Part shown: positions 62,023-64,000 of the stretch, in pieces
Layout of the letters: each line of letters begins with the position of its first letter
How positions within the stretch are numbered: the first letter of the stretch is position 1
NCBI GenBank assembly: GCA_013416395.1
Contig: JACCEP010000001.1
Span: 372,001 to 436,000 of the forward strand
Direction: 5' to 3'
Source of the DNA: Alcaligenaceae bacterium
Lineage (GTDB): Bacteria > Pseudomonadota > Gammaproteobacteria > Burkholderiales > Burkholderiaceae_B
Length of the DNA: 64,000 nt
Made by a program: the position numbers and the translations under genes
Notes under the pieces: model-generated
Seen by the model: only the letters and a program-made list of their open reading frames with translations
What the model was told of the DNA's origin: nothing
The model's database searches: none

Positions 62023-63693
62023 ATGTTAAGTACCTACCAATATCCAAAATATACCTATCACCCCCCTCAAGAAGTGCATACGGGGACAGTAACGCGACAT
62101 CCCGTCGTTGTCGTAGGAGCGGGGCCAGTCGGCCTGGCGGCTGCCATCGATCTGGCCCAGCAAGGTGTGCCAGTGGTGCTGCTGGACGACGATGACACCG
62201 TATCCTTAGGTTCTCGCGGCGTGTGCTACGCCAAGCGCGCCCTCGAAATTCTTGATCGTCTGGGCGTGGGCGACGACTGCGTCCGCAAAGGCGTAAGCTG
62301 GAATGTCGGACGCACCTTTTTCCGTGAGGAAGAGGTCTACAGTTTTAACCTCCTGCCCCAGCCCGACCATCGCCGCCCCGGCATGATCAATCTGCAGCAG
62401 TACTACCTGGAAGAATATCTGGTGCGGCGCGCTCAATCGTTGCCGTCACTGGATCTGCGGTTTCGAAATAAGGTGCTGGCCCTGCAGACGCATGGAGAAT
62501 CGGCAACGCTTCAGGTTGAGACGCCCGACGGGGTGTATGCGCTGGAGGCCGACTGGCTGATTGTGGCCGATGGCGCTCGCAGCAGCATCCGGCGCATGAT
62601 GGGGCTGGATGCCGAGGGCAAGGTATTCATGGATAGGTTTCTGATTGCCGATGTGGTGATGAAGGCCGACTTCCCCGCTGAACGCTGGTTCTGGTTTGAT
62701 CCCCCTTTTCATCCCGGGCAATCGGTGCTCCTGCACCATCAGGCAGACAATGTCTGGCGCATTGACTTTCAGCTTGGGTGGGATGCTGACCCTGAAGAAG
62801 AGAAGCGGCCCGAAAAAGTCATTCCGCGAATCAAAGCCATGCTCGGCGAAGAACACGAGTTTGAGCTGGAATGGGTCAGTGTATATACCTTTCAGTGTCG
62901 AAGAATGAAGCAGTTCCGGCATGGAAATGTTCTGTTTGTCGGAGATGCTGCCCATCAGGTGTCACCATTTGGTGCACGAGGTGCCAACTCGGGAGTCCAG
63001 GACACTGACAATTTAATTTGGAAGCTCAAGCTGGTGCTGGAGGGCAAGGCGCCTGAGCGGCTACTCGATACTTATTGCGCGGAACGCACCTACGCGGCGG
63101 ATGAAAACCTGCTGAACTCTACGCGCTCGACAGATTTTATTACGCCAAAAACCAAAACCTCTCTGGCATTTCGTAACGCCGTACTGGATCTGGCACGTCA
63201 ATACCCCTTCGCGCGAGCACTGGTGAATTCAGGGCGTCTGTCGGTGCCGGCATTCCTTGAAGCGTCACCGTTGAACACACCCGACTCTGCATCGTTTTCC
63301 AGCGAGATGGTGCCGGGAGCACCCTGTGATGACAGCCCAATGCGGGCGCAGGTTGACCATTTCTGGCTGCTGGATCGCCTGGGCAATAAATTTCAGCTGC
63401 TGGTCTATGTAGAAAACCCCATGGACGTTCCGCAGGCCACTGCGCTGCAGGGACTGATCGCAGGCCCGATTCCGGTCGACGTAATTCTGGTATCGCCGAC
63501 GGGAGGGCGTTCACTTCATGGCCTTAAGGTATTCGAGGACTACACCGGGCGATTTGCTGAACGCTATGACGCTCGCCCAGGATCAGCATGGCTGATCCGG
63601 CCAGATCAACATATTGCCGGCCGTTGGCGCACGCCGGATGTGCAGCTTGTGCGAGAGGCCCTGGCCCGGGCCACCTGCAACCTTGAGGAGTAA
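62023..63693 (+). CDS. FAD-dependent aromatic hydroxylase (MhpA/MhaA-like)
   Basis: A 556-residue class A flavoprotein monooxygenase. The FAD loop GAGPVG is at 32-37, the DG motif is VADGARSSIRR and the GD motif is FVGDAAHQVSPFGARGANSG; the C-terminal thioredoxin-like domain is present. Length and pairing with a small DUF2783 protein recall the MhaA/MhaB pair of Pseudomonas putida, which turns 3-hydroxyphenylacetate into homogentisate. With hmgA and maiA 16-18 kb away, this is the favoured role. A 3-(3-hydroxyphenyl)propionate or resorcinol-type substrate is the alternative. GAGGAGA precedes the start. Confidence 0.88.
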   Translation: MLSTYQYPKYTYHPPQEVHTGTVTRHPVVVVGAGPVGLAAAIDLAQQGVPVVLLDDDDTVSLGSRGVCYAKRALEILDRLGVGDDCVRKGVSWNVGRTFFREEEVYSFNLLPQPDHRRPGMINLQQYYLEEYLVRRAQSLPSLDLRFRNKVLALQTHGESATLQVETPDGVYALEADWLIVADGARSSIRRMMGLDAEGKVFMDRFLIADVVMKADFPAERWFWFDPPFHPGQSVLLHHQADNVWRIDFQLGWDADPEEEKRPEKVIPRIKAMLGEEHEFELEWVSVYTFQCRRMKQFRHGNVLFVGDAAHQVSPFGARGANSGVQDTDNLIWKLKLVLEGKAPERLLDTYCAERTYAADENLLNSTRSTDFITPKTKTSLAFRNAVLDLARQYPFARALVNSGRLSVPAFLEASPLNTPDSASFSSEMVPGAPCDDSPMRAQVDHFWLLDRLGNKFQLLVYVENPMDVPQATALQGLIAGPIPVDVILVSPTGGRSLHGLKVFEDYTGRFAERYDARPGSAWLIRPDQHIAGRWRTPDVQLVREALARATCNLEE

Positions 63694-63697
63694 AAAC

Positions 63698-63922
63698 GTG
63701 GGACTGAAACTAAACCTCAACCTGAAAGAGCCTGGACGTCGCTATGTGCGCGCCTACACCCCGGGAGATGATTTTTATGAATCCTTGATCGAAATGCATA
63801 GGGATCTGAATGACGAGCAAAGCAGTCAGGTCAATGCACGCCTGATTTTACTGCTGGCCAATCATATCGGCGACCTGTCGATTTTGCGTGAGGCCATGGT
63901 CATCGCACGCGAAGGCGCATAA
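63698..63922 (+). CDS. DUF2783 small protein, possible MhaB-like hydroxylase partner
   Basis: A 74-residue acidic-basic mixed protein read from the GTG at 63698, which has GAGGAG just upstream and starts 4 bases after the hydroxylase stop. The C-terminal LILLLANHIGDLSILREAM matches the DUF2783 family pattern. MhaB of Pseudomonas putida is a small coupling protein needed by the flavoprotein MhaA; this gene has the same place and a similar size, so an analogous role is proposed. The remaining 78 bases to the window end hold no recognisable gene start. Confidence 0.75.
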   Translation: MGLKLNLNLKEPGRRYVRAYTPGDDFYESLIEMHRDLNDEQSSQVNARLILLLANHIGDLSILREAMVIAREGA

Positions 63923-64000
63923 CGGAAAGCCCGCGTATCACGCCAGAGGCATGGCATTGCCAGCAACGCGTTTGCGTGCACGGAGGATTACTCCGTTGAC

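Overview
The window is a 64 kb chromosomal segment of a catabolically versatile Betaproteobacterium. Its mix of tripartite (TRAP) carriers, LIV-type ABC importers, a phenylacetate cluster and Fur-type iron uptake points to Burkholderiales, most likely Alcaligenaceae (Pusillimonas, Advenella, Castellaniella or Achromobacter-like). That placement is an inference from gene content and base composition; no rRNA or tRNA is present. About 55 protein genes are packed into operons, many with 4-base ATGA overlaps. No intact mobile element, phage, CRISPR array or tRNA was seen.

Layout. (1) 1-5.3 kb: a ketopantoate-reductase-like gene cut by the left edge, an iron-dependent alcohol dehydrogenase, a divergent D-2-hydroxyacid dehydrogenase, and a leftward pair of PaaY-like hexapeptide protein and DUF169 protein. 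(2) 5.4-12.3 kb: a rightward operon with both permeases, both ATPases and the binding protein of a LIV-type importer, plus an aldehyde dehydrogenase and an SDR oxidoreductase. (3) 12.5-20.7 kb: a PaiB-like flavoprotein, then an iron-acquisition block with two TonB-dependent siderophore receptors carrying Fur-box-like sites, a Sel1-repeat protein and a lipoprotein Fes-type esterase. (4) 20.8-28.8 kb: a serine hydrolase divergent from a complete peptide-type ABC importer that ends in an M20 peptidase. (5) 28.9-36.9 kb: a GntR regulator and a sugar-acid (probably tetronate-like) operon with IlvD/Edd dehydratase, LtnD-like dehydrogenase, OtnI/Hyi-like isomerase, DenD-like dehydrogenase and a TRAP carrier. 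(6) 37-41.7 kb: aldo/keto reductase, two coupled MFS exporters and a LysR regulator. (7) 41.8-47.6 kb: a second TRAP carrier, a zeta-class GST isomerase (MaiA), homogentisate dioxygenase (HmgA) and an IclR regulator. (8) 47.6-63.9 kb: an aromatic-acid region. The leftward operon is paaN-paaG-paaI-paaK, then a decayed thiolase, then a LIV-type binding protein. The rightward part has a diiron oxygenase and its ferredoxin reductase with paaX, then livH-livM-livG, a hemerythrin-ABC ATPase fusion, a metallo-beta-lactamase-fold protein, an MhpA/MhaA-like flavoprotein hydroxylase and a DUF2783 protein.

How it may work together. Regions 7 and 8 together look like uptake of an aryl-acetate followed by two oxygenase steps. 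The MhaAB-like flavoprotein and small-protein pair could make homogentisate from 3-hydroxyphenylacetate, and HmgA plus MaiA would open the ring and isomerise the product. Fumarylacetoacetase is not in the window, nor are the phenylacetyl-CoA epoxidase genes (paaABCDE) or an intact thiolase. The most unusual items are the hemerythrin domain fused to a LivF-type ATPase, the unassigned two-gene diiron oxygenase under apparent PaaX control, and the linked metallo-beta-lactamase-fold protein whose metal site is substituted.
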